A stretch of DNA of 64,000 bases from Algibacter luteus (lineage in GTDB: Bacteria; Bacteroidota; Bacteroidia; Flavobacteriales; Flavobacteriaceae). The position numbers and the translations under genes are program-made. The notes below the pieces were generated by a model. That model was given only the letters and a program-made list of their open reading frames with translations, ran no database searches and was not told the DNA's origin. Below are positions 42,954 through 51,608 of this stretch, in pieces (positions within the stretch are counted from its first letter, which is position 1; each line of letters begins with the position of its first letter). The stretch lies in NCBI RefSeq assembly GCF_900141715.1, contig NZ_FQYK01000001.1, positions 620,001-684,000 of the forward strand, read 5' to 3'.

Positions 42954-44015
42954 ATGAAACATGTATTGTATTTAATATTAGCTTGTACACTTTTGAATTG
43001 CCAACAACAGGGAACAACACTTTATATAGGAACTTATACTGATGGCGAAAGCGAAGGCATCTATCAGCTAAAGTTTAATCCTAATACAGGAATTTTAAGC
43101 GATTTAAAATTGGCTGCAACTACCAAAAATCCTTCTTTTTTAGCGTATTCGCCCGATAAGAAATTCTTATATGCTGTTGGAGAAACTGAAAACGGAACCG
43201 TTTCTGCTTTTAAAACTAAAGTCGGTGGAAATTTAGAACTAATTAATACTGAAAAAACATTTGGTGGAGCCCCCTGTCATGTTTCTGTTAACTCTGAAGG
43301 CACTAAAGCAGTGGTTTCAAATTATCTGGGAGGAAATATAGCCTTATATAATTTTAATGACGATGGTAGCTTGACCGAAGCTTCTCAAGTAATTGACCAC
43401 AACGATACCATTCAGAAATCCCACGCCCATTCGGCTCAATTTTACAAGGGTGAACTTTATGTAGCAGACCTTGGCAGAAATTCTTTGTTTCATTATAACA
43501 AGAACAACACCGGCGCTTTTGACTTAATATCTAGCAATTTGGTTGATTTCCCAGAAAATGCGGGCCCAAGACATTTTGCTCTAACTAAAGATGGTCAATT
43601 TATCTACATTATTAATGAATATGCAGGTAGTATTACTGCTGCGAAAAAAGTGAATGCCAACTTTGAATTAATTGACCATTATTCAACACTTGACAGTAAT
43701 TATACTGGACCAAATTCTTGTGCCGATATACATTTAAGTCATGATGAAAAGTTTCTTTATGGTTCAAACCGAGGCGAGAACTCCATTGCTGTTTTTAAAC
43801 GAAATACAACTAACGGAACACTTGAAAAGATTCAAAACATGAGTGTTCATGGTGATTGGCCCCGTAATTTTACTTTAGATCCTACCGGTAAATTTTTGCT
43901 AGTGGCCAATAAAAAAAGTCATAATATCTCCGTCTTTAGTGTTGATGCTAATACTGGAAAACTCGCGTTTATGTACGATGTAAAAGTACCATCTCCAGTA
44001 TGCTTATTATTCTAA
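42954..44015 (+). CDS. Exported 6-phosphogluconolactonase-like beta-propeller (lactonase family)
   Basis: 353 residues of the seven-bladed lactonase family (TLYIGTYTDGESEGIYQL, GGAPCHVSVN, KSHAHSAQFY, GPRHFALTKDGQFIY, NRGENSIAVF, GDWPRNFTLDPTGKFLLVAN). Unlike cytosolic Pgl, it begins with a lipoprotein signal (LILACTLLNC, Cys16), so it should be tethered in the envelope. Its substrate is therefore unlikely to be cytosolic phosphogluconolactone; another lactone is likely. Confidence 0.85.
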   Translation: MKHVLYLILACTLLNCQQQGTTLYIGTYTDGESEGIYQLKFNPNTGILSDLKLAATTKNPSFLAYSPDKKFLYAVGETENGTVSAFKTKVGGNLELINTEKTFGGAPCHVSVNSEGTKAVVSNYLGGNIALYNFNDDGSLTEASQVIDHNDTIQKSHAHSAQFYKGELYVADLGRNSLFHYNKNNTGAFDLISSNLVDFPENAGPRHFALTKDGQFIYIINEYAGSITAAKKVNANFELIDHYSTLDSNYTGPNSCADIHLSHDEKFLYGSNRGENSIAVFKRNTTNGTLEKIQNMSVHGDWPRNFTLDPTGKFLLVANKKSHNISVFSVDANTGKLAFMYDVKVPSPVCLLF

Positions 44016-44057
44016 TTTTTAATGGATTAAATATTTACTTCAAATACTAAATTTACT

Positions 44058-44088
44058 GTTGTAATTTAAAAATAATAGAGTATCTTTG
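44058..44088 (+). promoter_or_regulatory. Promoter of the rpsP operon
   Basis: TTG at 44059-44061 and TATCTTTG at 44081-44088 are separated by 19 bp, a strong match to the Bacteroidota consensus. The leader that follows has a GAGGT-cgaga-ACCTC hairpin at 44106-44120, close before the start codon at 44136. Confidence 0.75.
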
Positions 44089-44135
44089 CGCCCTTATTAA
44101 TAACCGAGGTCGAGAACCTCAAATAATTAATTATT

Positions 44136-44666
44136 ATGCCAGTAAAAATTAGATTACAAAGACACGGTAAAAAAGGAAAACCTTTTTACTGGATCGTAGC
44201 AGCTGATGCACGTTCAAAAAGAGATGGTAAATACCTTGAAAAATTAGGGGTTTACAATCCAAACACAAATCCAGCAACTGTTGAATTAAACGTTGACGGT
44301 GCTGTTACTTGGTTACAGAATGGTGCACAACCAACTGATACTGCTAAGACTTTATTGTCTTACAAAGGTGCTTTATTAAAAAATCATCTTGCAGGTGGTG
44401 TTAAAAAAGGTGCTTTAACTGAAGAGCAAGCAGAAGCTAAATTTACTGCTTGGTTAGAAGAAAAAGCCGCTAAAATTCAAGCGAAAGCTGATGGTTTATC
44501 AGATGCTGAAGCAAAAGCGAAAGCTGATGCTCTTGCTGCTGAAAAAGCGGTTAACGAAGCAAGAATTGCTGCAGCTGCTCCAGCTCCTGTTGAAGAAGAG
44601 GTTGCTGAAGAAGTTTCTGAAGAAGCTCCTGCTGCTGAAGCTAAAGCTTCAAACGAAGAAGAATAA
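44136..44666 (+). CDS. rpsP: 30S ribosomal protein S16
   Basis: The first ~80 residues are canonical S16 (IRLQRHGKKGKPFYWIVAADARSKRDG... LEKLGVYNP). The remaining ~95 form an Ala/Glu/Lys-rich tail that ends EEAPAAEAKASNEEE. Total length 176 is about double the usual S16; Bacteroidota S16 proteins commonly have such tails. It binds 16S rRNA during 30S assembly. It starts a transcript with rimM and trmN6, though with a hairpin and a repeat in between. Confidence 0.96.
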   Translation: MPVKIRLQRHGKKGKPFYWIVAADARSKRDGKYLEKLGVYNPNTNPATVELNVDGAVTWLQNGAQPTDTAKTLLSYKGALLKNHLAGGVKKGALTEEQAEAKFTAWLEEKAAKIQAKADGLSDAEAKAKADALAAEKAVNEARIAAAAPAPVEEEVAEEVSEEAPAAEAKASNEEE

Positions 44667-44691
44667 AAAATTTTTTTTTATACTTTTAAAC

Positions 44692-44716
44692 TCCGATAGA
44701 AATATCGGAGTTTTTT
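44692..44716 (+). terminator. Terminator or attenuator after rpsP
   Basis: ACTCCGATA-gaaa-TATCGGAGT is a 9-bp stem with a tetraloop and T6 tail, 26 bp after rpsP. It may reduce transcription into rimM rather than stop it. Confidence 0.8.
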
Positions 44717-44727
44717 ATTCCCAAGAA

Positions 44728-44800
44728 TGTCACATCGATCGCAGTCCAGATATTTTAAGTTGACATTTAATAGTTCTCGACTGCGCTCGAACAGACAATT
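44728..44800. repeat. Inverted copies of a CTCGACTGCGCTCGA-type repeat
   Basis: The right copy holds AGTTCTCGACTGCGCTCGAA and ends ACAGACA. The left copy (TGTCACATCGATCGCAGTCC) is its inverted, diverged partner. They fill the rpsP-rimM gap, just after the terminator. No coding content is seen. Confidence 0.55.
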
Positions 44801-44805
44801 ATAGC

Positions 44806-45336
44806 ATGAAAAAAGAAGATTGTTTCTATTTAGGTAAAATCGTAAAAAAATACAGTTTTAAAGGGGAGGTACTCGTAAAATTAGATACCGATCAACCTGA
44901 GCTTTATGAAAACTTAGATGCTATATTTCTAGAACTAAGAAACAACCTTGTGCCTTTTTTTATTGAAAGCTCACAATTGCATAAATCTGAACTTCTACGT
45001 ATTAAATTTGAAGATGTGGATACGGAAGCGGATGCCGATTCGATTATGAAAATCGGCCTGTATTTACCTTTAGATCTGTTACCAAAACTTGAAGGAAACA
45101 AGTTTTATTTTCATGAAGTGATTGGTTTTATAATTGAAGATAAAAACTTCGGAGAAGTTGGCAAAATAACTGGAATTAATGATTCGACGGCTCAAGCCCT
45201 TTTTGAAATTGACAGAAATGGTATTGAAATTTTAATTCCTATGAACGACGAATTTATCGTGGAAGTTGACAGAGACCAAAAAACAATTATTGTTGACACG
45301 CCAGAAGGATTAATCGATTTATATTTAGAAGATTAG
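44806..45336 (+). CDS. rimM: Ribosome maturation factor RimM
   Basis: 176 residues: N-terminal barrel (FYLGKIVKKYSFKGEVLVKLDTD) and C-terminal PRC-barrel (YFHEVIGFIIEDKNFGEVGKIT... ILIPMNDEFIVEVDRDQK). It helps 16S processing near the 30S head. Next to rpsP as in most bacteria. It is 2 nt before the trmN6-like gene. Confidence 0.94.
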   Translation: MKKEDCFYLGKIVKKYSFKGEVLVKLDTDQPELYENLDAIFLELRNNLVPFFIESSQLHKSELLRIKFEDVDTEADADSIMKIGLYLPLDLLPKLEGNKFYFHEVIGFIIEDKNFGEVGKITGINDSTAQALFEIDRNGIEILIPMNDEFIVEVDRDQKTIIVDTPEGLIDLYLED

Positions 45337-45338
45337 CC

Positions 45339-46055
45339 GTGTCTAAAGCCCCATTTAAATTCAAGCAATTCACTGTAAACCAAGACCAATGTGCCATGAA
45401 AATTGGCACCGATGCTGTTTTACTTGGTGCGTGGGCAAGCATAGAACAACAACCATTTTCAATTTTAGATATTGGCGCCGGCACAGGCATTTTAGCTCTA
45501 ATGTTGGCCCAAAGAAGTCAAGCTGAAATTATTGATGCAATTGAAATAGATGATCTAGCCTACGAGCAATGTGTTGACAATTTTGAGCAATCATCTTGGG
45601 GAGACCGATTATTTTGTTATCATGCTTCTTTAGATGAATTTGTTGAAGAAATTGAAGACCAATACGATTTAATAGTTTGCAACCCACCTTTTTATTCTGA
45701 AGATTACAAAACAACAAGTTCGCAGAGAGACATGGCCCGATTTCAAGATGCGATGCCATTTGAACATTTACTAGAAAGTGTTTCAATTTTGTTATCTAAA
45801 AACGGTGTGTTTACAGTAGTTATGCCATTTAATGAAGAAGTTAAATTCATTGAAACGGCACAAAAATTCAACCTGTTTCCAAATAAAACACTTCATATAA
45901 AAGGCAATCCTGATTCCGATATCATACGAAGTCTTATTGAATTCTCCTTCCGCGAAAGCGAAACATCGATTAAATCTTTAATTATTGAAATTGAAAGACA
46001 TCAATACACCCAAGATTATGTCAATCTTACAAAAAATTTCTACCTTAAAATGTAA
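45339..46055 (+). CDS. tRNA1(Val) (adenine37-N6)-methyltransferase
   Basis: 238 residues, SAM-dependent methyltransferase: motif I LDIGAGTGILALMLAQR, and N6-adenine motif VCNPPFYSED. The leading FKFKQFTVNQDQCAMKIGTDAVLLG is the YfiC/TrmN6 signature. It starts with GTG, 2 nt after the rimM stop, so coupling favours this start. It methylates A37 of tRNA-Val in E. coli; the substrate here is inferred. Confidence 0.88.
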   Translation: MSKAPFKFKQFTVNQDQCAMKIGTDAVLLGAWASIEQQPFSILDIGAGTGILALMLAQRSQAEIIDAIEIDDLAYEQCVDNFEQSSWGDRLFCYHASLDEFVEEIEDQYDLIVCNPPFYSEDYKTTSSQRDMARFQDAMPFEHLLESVSILLSKNGVFTVVMPFNEEVKFIETAQKFNLFPNKTLHIKGNPDSDIIRSLIEFSFRESETSIKSLIIEIERHQYTQDYVNLTKNFYLKM

Positions 46056-46240
46056 TAGATACTATTTAAGCGATCAAATCACATATTCAAACTTATTCCT
46101 TTTTTGAACGCTATTTGATAACTTAATTAGTATAATTCAATAAAGATTATTTAAATTTGAAGTGTAAAAATGATTATTTGATAATAAAAACGTCATTTTA
46201 CTAATTATTTTCCTTTAAAACCTATTTAACTTCAGTCTTT

Positions 46241-47419
46241 ATGCGACCAGATTTATTCGAAGCACCCGATTATTATAATTTAGATGAATTATTAACCGAA
46301 GAGCACAAATTAGTTAGAGATGCGGCCAGGGAATGGGTAAAACGAGAAGTTTCTCCCATAATTGAAGATTACGCCCAAAAAGCTGAGTTTCCAAAACAAA
46401 TTATTGGTGGTTTAGCTGAAATTGGTGCTTTTGGACCATATATTCCAATGGAATACGGCGGCGCGGGATTAGACCAAATATCTTATGGTTTAGTTATGCA
46501 AGAAATAGAACGTGGTGATTCTGGAGTTAGATCTACGGCTTCGGTACAATCTTCATTAGTGATGTATCCTATTTGGAAGTATGGCAACGAAGCACAACGC
46601 CAGAAATATTTACCAAAATTAGCTAGTGGTGAATGGATGGGATGTTTTGGTTTAACCGAACCAGATCATGGATCTAACCCTGGAGGGATGGTTACTAATT
46701 TTGAAGACAAAGGCGACCACTTTCTTTTGAATGGTGCTAAATTATGGATAAGTAATGCTCCATTTGCACAAGTGGCGGTAGTTTGGGCTAAGGATGAAAA
46801 CGGACGTATTCATGGACTTATCGTAGAGCGGGGTATGGAAGGGTTTTCAACTCCAGAAACACATAACAAATGGTCGCTTCGCGCATCGGCAACTGGCGAG
46901 CTTATATTTGATAATGTTAAAGTACCCAAAGAAAACTTATTACCAAACAAGTCTGGACTGGGCGCACCCCTTGGTTGTTTAGATTCTGCACGATATGGTA
47001 TTGCTTGGGGAGCTATTGGAGCAGCAATGGATTGTTACGATACCGCATTGCGTTATAGCAAAGAACGTATACAATTTGATAAACCAATAGGTCAATTTCA
47101 GTTGCAACAAAAAAAGCTGGCTGAAATGATAACTGAAATAACTAAAGCACAACTTTTAGCATGGAGATTAGGTGTAATGAGAGATAACGGAACTGCGACC
47201 TCAGCACAAATTTCCATGGCAAAACGAAATAATGTGGATATGGCTTTAAAAATTGCACGTGAAGCTCGACAAATGCTTGGAGGTATGGGAATCACTGGTG
47301 AGTTCTCGATAATGAGACACATGATGAACCTTGAAAGCGTTATAACATACGAAGGCACACACGATATCCATTTATTAATTACCGGACTTGATATTACAGG
47401 GCTAAATGCTTTTAAATAA
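46241..47419 (+). CDS. Glutaryl-CoA dehydrogenase-type acyl-CoA dehydrogenase
   Basis: 392 residues with the ACDH fold: ACFGLTEPDHGSNPGGM-type FAD/substrate loop (here CFGLTEPDHGSNP), LWISNAPFAQ, KPIGQFQLQQKKLAEM and the catalytic Glu in TYEGTHDIHLLI near the end. The YEGTHDIH and the final GLDITGLNAF block are typical of glutaryl-CoA dehydrogenases, which decarboxylate glutaryl-CoA to crotonyl-CoA in lysine/tryptophan breakdown. It has a 185-bp gap before it and stands as a single gene. Confidence 0.9.
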   Translation: MRPDLFEAPDYYNLDELLTEEHKLVRDAAREWVKREVSPIIEDYAQKAEFPKQIIGGLAEIGAFGPYIPMEYGGAGLDQISYGLVMQEIERGDSGVRSTASVQSSLVMYPIWKYGNEAQRQKYLPKLASGEWMGCFGLTEPDHGSNPGGMVTNFEDKGDHFLLNGAKLWISNAPFAQVAVVWAKDENGRIHGLIVERGMEGFSTPETHNKWSLRASATGELIFDNVKVPKENLLPNKSGLGAPLGCLDSARYGIAWGAIGAAMDCYDTALRYSKERIQFDKPIGQFQLQQKKLAEMITEITKAQLLAWRLGVMRDNGTATSAQISMAKRNNVDMALKIAREARQMLGGMGITGEFSIMRHMMNLESVITYEGTHDIHLLITGLDITGLNAFK

Positions 47420-47459
47420 AAGACATAACAACATTAAATTCTAACTTTTTTACTATATC

Positions 47460-47484
47460 GTTATCGTTAAAAATTAACGATAAC
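47460..47484. repeat. 11-bp stem-loop between gcdH-like and the PEPCK-like gene
   Basis: GTTATCGTTAA-aaa-TTAACGATAAC is a perfect stem 40 bp past the dehydrogenase stop. It is followed by ATGATATTTGAC, so the U-run is weak. It may be a terminator or an operator. Confidence 0.55.
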
Positions 47485-47518
47485 ATGATATTTGACAGTT
47501 TTTTTAAAATATTCTGTT

Positions 47519-47570
47519 TCTAACTTTGTTGCTCGTATTCGCAGGTATGCGAGCATTAATTAAAGTTAGA
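47519..47570 (+). promoter_or_regulatory. Structured 5' leader before the 1151-residue protein gene
   Basis: TCTAACTTT (47519-47527) pairs with AAAGTTAGA (47562-47570), enclosing a 10-position stem GCTCGTATTC/GTATGCGAGC (47531-47540 / 47545-47554, one G-U and one mismatch) with a GCAG loop. The structure ends 5 nt before the ATG, so it would cover the ribosome-binding region. It is likely a cis-acting control element; ligand or mechanism unknown. Confidence 0.5.
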
Positions 47571-47575
47571 ACAAC

Positions 47576-50500
47576 ATGAAAGCTTCAAGAAAAGACACGA
47601 TTCAATTTATTAATTTACAGTTAGCAGCATTAGGACAGCCGATTTTTAATGACAAAGAAGAGAGCAAAAATAAATTTTGCGACCCTGAATTCGAAAAAAC
47701 AACGCGCCCACTAATCATGAGTCTTAGAGAAAAATCAAGGCTTTTGGCAGATCATTTGTCGCCTGCAGATTCAAGAATTCAAAATTTTATAGATAATTAT
47801 TTAAAAGATGTTTCAGTTGACAAATCTTATAAATTACCAAATAATACATTAATCCTTTCTAAAAAGGGTCAAGCAAGAGAAGCTAGTTTACCACCAGATG
47901 GTAATTCATTTGAAAGTGATTTAGTAAACTCTAAAAGATTAAAACAAGGTATTTTAAACAACCCGTTACACGATAAAAGAACAACAAAAGGAACGTTTCA
48001 TATTGTTGAAGGTCCGCTGCCTGTTCCTTTAGATAAAAAAGAAGTACCAAGAGTCGTATTAGCTCATTTTTTAAATGCAGCTTTCAATCCATCTGATGAG
48101 TTAAATACCTTACCATTTACATCCAACCAAGAGAAAAAAGCTAAAACCATGGTTTCAATGCTTTTAAGACCTGTTGTTTGTCCTGAAGTTAAAGGAGTAA
48201 TCTCAGAAAAATCATTAGAGGTCCGCTTTTTTGCGCCTGGTACCTTAGTTAGTAATTTAGATTTTGTTGAAAATATTTTTGGAAACGCAGGTAACCCTAA
48301 TTTAGCACATAATGATGCTGCTTTAGACCCTGAACATTGGACAGGACATACAGGATGTATTATTCTTGCACCACAATTATTAAAACTTAAAAAGAAGGAC
48401 GTTGGTCTTCCTCATTTTGATGATGCTACAGATCGCCAGAAAAAAGATGGCATGTGCTGGAAAGATGCAAATGAACTTTATAATGACGGTGGTGCTTTTA
48501 AAATTACTTGTAGAGATGAAAGTGGTGTTGTAGTAACGTTGATTGCCGATAACTATTACGGATATTCTAAAAAAGAAATAAAAACCCAAATTAGTTACTC
48601 TGCAAATCTATTAGGCTTAGTTGAAGAAGAGCATGCTGGTGGCGCTATAGCTTATGCTAGACGTGTTATGGGAGATACCGTAAATTGTAATGACTATAAA
48701 GAATATTACGGTCTGGATCATACTTTTGAAAATGTTAAAACATTATTAGCAAACCGCATAGAAGTAAAACCAGAAAACTATGCGATAGATAAAAATTACC
48801 CTAATATTGTTTATATTCCAGAATCATCTTATTTCAATACAAACACAAACAGCATCAGCTGGAATTATAAAGGCAAAGAACAAAAATTGAAATTATCGCC
48901 TTTTAAAACATACGTGCATCCTTCTGGAAATAAATTAAGATTAGAAAAACACACGTCTATTAATTTATGGCGTATTGTAGAAACGTATCCGGAAGGCGTA
49001 TTTTGCCATAAGCCTTGTACCGTTTCTGGTGGTGGTAAATCTGAGATTTCAAAATCTATGCAGAATGCTATTACCTATAGCAGATTTAACATTCATGATA
49101 TAGAGGAAGATTTCAAAAAAGCAGATGAAATTATAGAATTCAACTATTCTACACGTTGGAAGGATAAAGACCCTAATAGACCAAAATCAAGATCATTCTT
49201 AAGTGAAAAAAGAACACTAGGCTCTGTTGTAAAACTACTAACACCTTCAGAAGAAAACTCAGATGAGTTTAATGAATGGTTAGAAAATATACCTGTGCAT
49301 GTGCGCTCATTGGTATTATTTGTAAAACGTTTATTCAGACAAGCTCATGGAGCTAACCTTAACTGGAAAGACCTAATGTCTGTTGAAATTATTAACGGTG
49401 TAAAAGGCACCTCACTAATTTACAACAATACACCAGTAGTTGGTAGTTATGTTCGAATTGGATTTAATCAAAAAGGCAACTGGATGTTGAATAAATTACG
49501 TTCAGACTTTGCAGCTTGCGAAAAAATTCAAACTGAAGATGATATTACTGCTTCAATCACACTTCCTAGAAATCAGTTTAAAGATTTGAACCAGGAATAT
49601 TCTAATGAAAGTGTAAAAGTATTAACTAACTGTGAAGCTCATTTATTCCAAAGACCAGATGAGGCTATTGTTAGAGGTTATGATAAAGGTGCAGAACTTG
49701 ATATTATTTCAGACGGCAGATTTTTAACAAACTATGAAAAGTTAACTAAAAAAGATGCTATTGAAATTTATGAAGACACGATTAATTATGATAAATACAC
49801 ACAACCTGTTCAGGATTTTATAAAAGAAATTATAAATAGTGAAGATGAAGATATACAGTTTGTTTTACCATCTCACCCTAGAATTGTAGATGGCGAACCA
49901 ACTAAAAACCCACGTTATTTAGAGCCAAATAGATTTTATAATGAAACTGAAGCTTCATATATTTCAGATATTGGTGTACGTTTAAAAAGAAAAATCAAGC
50001 CTGAAGACCCTGTAATACACGTTGTAAACGCTGTTCTACCTGGTAGAAGAAATAATCCTGCAGAAAGAGAAGCAGGTATTAGACCATTAGCTGTTTACAA
50101 CCCAATTCACTACCAAGAAACCCCTGAATTATTTATGGATTTCATTTGTAGTCTAACAGGTAAATCACCATCAACTACAGGAGCTGGTTCAGAAGGTGCG
50201 TTAACTAAGGCTCCGTTCAATATGTTAACTCCAACAACAGATTTAAACAATGCGTTATTATCGCATATATTAACAGAATCTAACGGATTTAGTACTGCTG
50301 CAGGCTACGTTGGTGCAGAAAATAAAATTGACCATGATGTAAGTTTATTAATCCCAGAAATATGGGCTAGAATGGCTCCAGAAGATAGAGATCCTCAAAA
50401 TTTAATTGCAAACGGATCTTTAGAAAAACTAGAAGACTTTGACTATAACGGTAAAAAAATATTAGCTAGCCGTTTAGGGTACAGAATTACAAAAACCTTC

Positions 50501-51031
50501 TCTCTATTGTGTTTAAATAGATTGTTTGACGAACCTACTGCTGTGTTTAATGAACGTATGTTAAAGCCCGAATTACAAAATCTTGAAGATTATGTAGATG
50601 GTATCAACAATATTGTTGAAGCACAACAAAAAGTGGCGTTAAATTATTTTGAAGATGGAAGTATTGAAGCCGCTATTCCGCCTTTAAAAATTCTGTTGAA
50701 TATCATGGCTTATGGAAATTACAAAGGTAAAGACATTAGTCACCCAGAACTAAGAAAATATTTTGATAGAGATTATGTATTAAATTCGGATTGGTACAAA
50801 GAAAGACTTGTATTAAAACAAGAAAAAGATATTGCATACTATGGTTCTCAAATTGAGTATTTAGAATCATTTATGAAAAATCCGATAAACGATATTTTAG
50901 TAGAAGATATGCAAATAAATGCACGTTTAAATGCTACTAAAAAATTATATGACGCCGTAAAATCTAAAGATTATTTAACAAAACTTGTTGGAACTATTGG
51001 TGTAGACCCTTTATTTAAAAAGGCGAGTTAA
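47576..51031 (+). CDS. Large 1151-residue protein, candidate PPi-type phosphoenolpyruvate carboxykinase
   Basis: Cytosolic protein with no signal or membrane segment. A glycine-rich phosphate-binding-like loop SGGGKSEISKS is at residues 484-494, with GHTGCIILAP at 257-266, ADNYYGYSKKE near 324-334, and PGRRNNPAEREAGIRP in the second half. Its length, ~1150 residues, and this motif set fit my memory of PPi-dependent PEP carboxykinases (Entamoeba, Propionibacterium), which interconvert PEP+CO2+Pi and oxaloacetate+PPi. That assignment was not checked and could be wrong. It has a strongly folded leader and its own terminator, so it is a single-gene unit. Confidence 0.5.
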   Translation: MKASRKDTIQFINLQLAALGQPIFNDKEESKNKFCDPEFEKTTRPLIMSLREKSRLLADHLSPADSRIQNFIDNYLKDVSVDKSYKLPNNTLILSKKGQAREASLPPDGNSFESDLVNSKRLKQGILNNPLHDKRTTKGTFHIVEGPLPVPLDKKEVPRVVLAHFLNAAFNPSDELNTLPFTSNQEKKAKTMVSMLLRPVVCPEVKGVISEKSLEVRFFAPGTLVSNLDFVENIFGNAGNPNLAHNDAALDPEHWTGHTGCIILAPQLLKLKKKDVGLPHFDDATDRQKKDGMCWKDANELYNDGGAFKITCRDESGVVVTLIADNYYGYSKKEIKTQISYSANLLGLVEEEHAGGAIAYARRVMGDTVNCNDYKEYYGLDHTFENVKTLLANRIEVKPENYAIDKNYPNIVYIPESSYFNTNTNSISWNYKGKEQKLKLSPFKTYVHPSGNKLRLEKHTSINLWRIVETYPEGVFCHKPCTVSGGGKSEISKSMQNAITYSRFNIHDIEEDFKKADEIIEFNYSTRWKDKDPNRPKSRSFLSEKRTLGSVVKLLTPSEENSDEFNEWLENIPVHVRSLVLFVKRLFRQAHGANLNWKDLMSVEIINGVKGTSLIYNNTPVVGSYVRIGFNQKGNWMLNKLRSDFAACEKIQTEDDITASITLPRNQFKDLNQEYSNESVKVLTNCEAHLFQRPDEAIVRGYDKGAELDIISDGRFLTNYEKLTKKDAIEIYEDTINYDKYTQPVQDFIKEIINSEDEDIQFVLPSHPRIVDGEPTKNPRYLEPNRFYNETEASYISDIGVRLKRKIKPEDPVIHVVNAVLPGRRNNPAEREAGIRPLAVYNPIHYQETPELFMDFICSLTGKSPSTTGAGSEGALTKAPFNMLTPTTDLNNALLSHILTESNGFSTAAGYVGAENKIDHDVSLLIPEIWARMAPEDRDPQNLIANGSLEKLEDFDYNGKKILASRLGYRITKTFSLLCLNRLFDEPTAVFNERMLKPELQNLEDYVDGINNIVEAQQKVALNYFEDGSIEAAIPPLKILLNIMAYGNYKGKDISHPELRKYFDRDYVLNSDWYKERLVLKQEKDIAYYGSQIEYLESFMKNPINDILVEDMQINARLNATKKLYDAVKSKDYLTKLVGTIGVDPLFKKAS

Positions 51032-51060
51032 ACCCTTTTTAAAATATTTATTAGTAAACA

Positions 51061-51087
51061 AAAATCAAGGTTTTTAACCTTGATTTT
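51061..51087 (+). terminator. Terminator after the 1151-residue protein gene
   Basis: AAAATCAAGGTT-ttt-AACCTTGATTTT is a perfect 12-bp stem with a T-rich end, 29 bp past the stop. Confidence 0.85.
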
Positions 51088-51127
51088 TGTGCATCTAAAA
51101 ATTTATATTTGCTAAAATTTTAAAACA

Positions 51128-51493
51128 TTGCACAGATTAATTGCAACCTTTTTAGTTTTCTTATACATCTTAGCGATGTTAAGACCTATTCAGCCTTATG
51201 TTGAATATGTACTTAATCAGGATTATATTGCTGAATTTTTGTGTATTAATAAAGATAAGCCCGAACTGCAGTGTAACGGAAAATGTCATTTAGTCAAGGA
51301 AATTGAGAAACAGCAACAAGACCCTATTACTTCATTGTCAATTTCAATGGAAAACTACCCCATTGGTTTTGTAAATATTTATAACATTCCGTTAAACAAA
51401 TATATTTCTTCTAAAAAAGAACATATTTACTTCTATACTAATCTTTACAACCTTAATATTAAGGCTTCATTATTCCAACCTCCTATTGCTTAG
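51128..51493 (+). CDS. Small membrane-anchored protein with CNGKCHL motif
   Basis: 121 residues from a TTG start (the only start that keeps the N-terminal hydrophobic helix LIATFLVFLYILAML). After the helix come YVEYVLNQDYIAEFLCINKDKPELQCNGKCHLVKEI, with three cysteines (FLC, LQC and KCHL) that could bind copper. A TATATTTG element is at 51104-51111. It lies just before a copper-type TonB receptor on the same strand, 115 bp away, so a role in copper supply is plausible. Unrecognised as a named family. Confidence 0.65.
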   Translation: MHRLIATFLVFLYILAMLRPIQPYVEYVLNQDYIAEFLCINKDKPELQCNGKCHLVKEIEKQQQDPITSLSISMENYPIGFVNIYNIPLNKYISSKKEHIYFYTNLYNLNIKASLFQPPIA

Positions 51494-51608
51494 TTTATAA
51501 ATAGTAAATGTTATTCATGCAGATATAATCTATCAATGCGTGTATACATAATGCTTTGGTATTACTACTGAAGTCGCAATTATTTATAACCTTTTCAAAA
51601 TATTAAAA

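Noticed and set aside
44491-44763. Plus-strand frame rich in Leu/Lys overlapping the S16 tail
   Set aside because: It is the shifted frame of the Ala/Glu repeats of rpsP and runs through the terminator.
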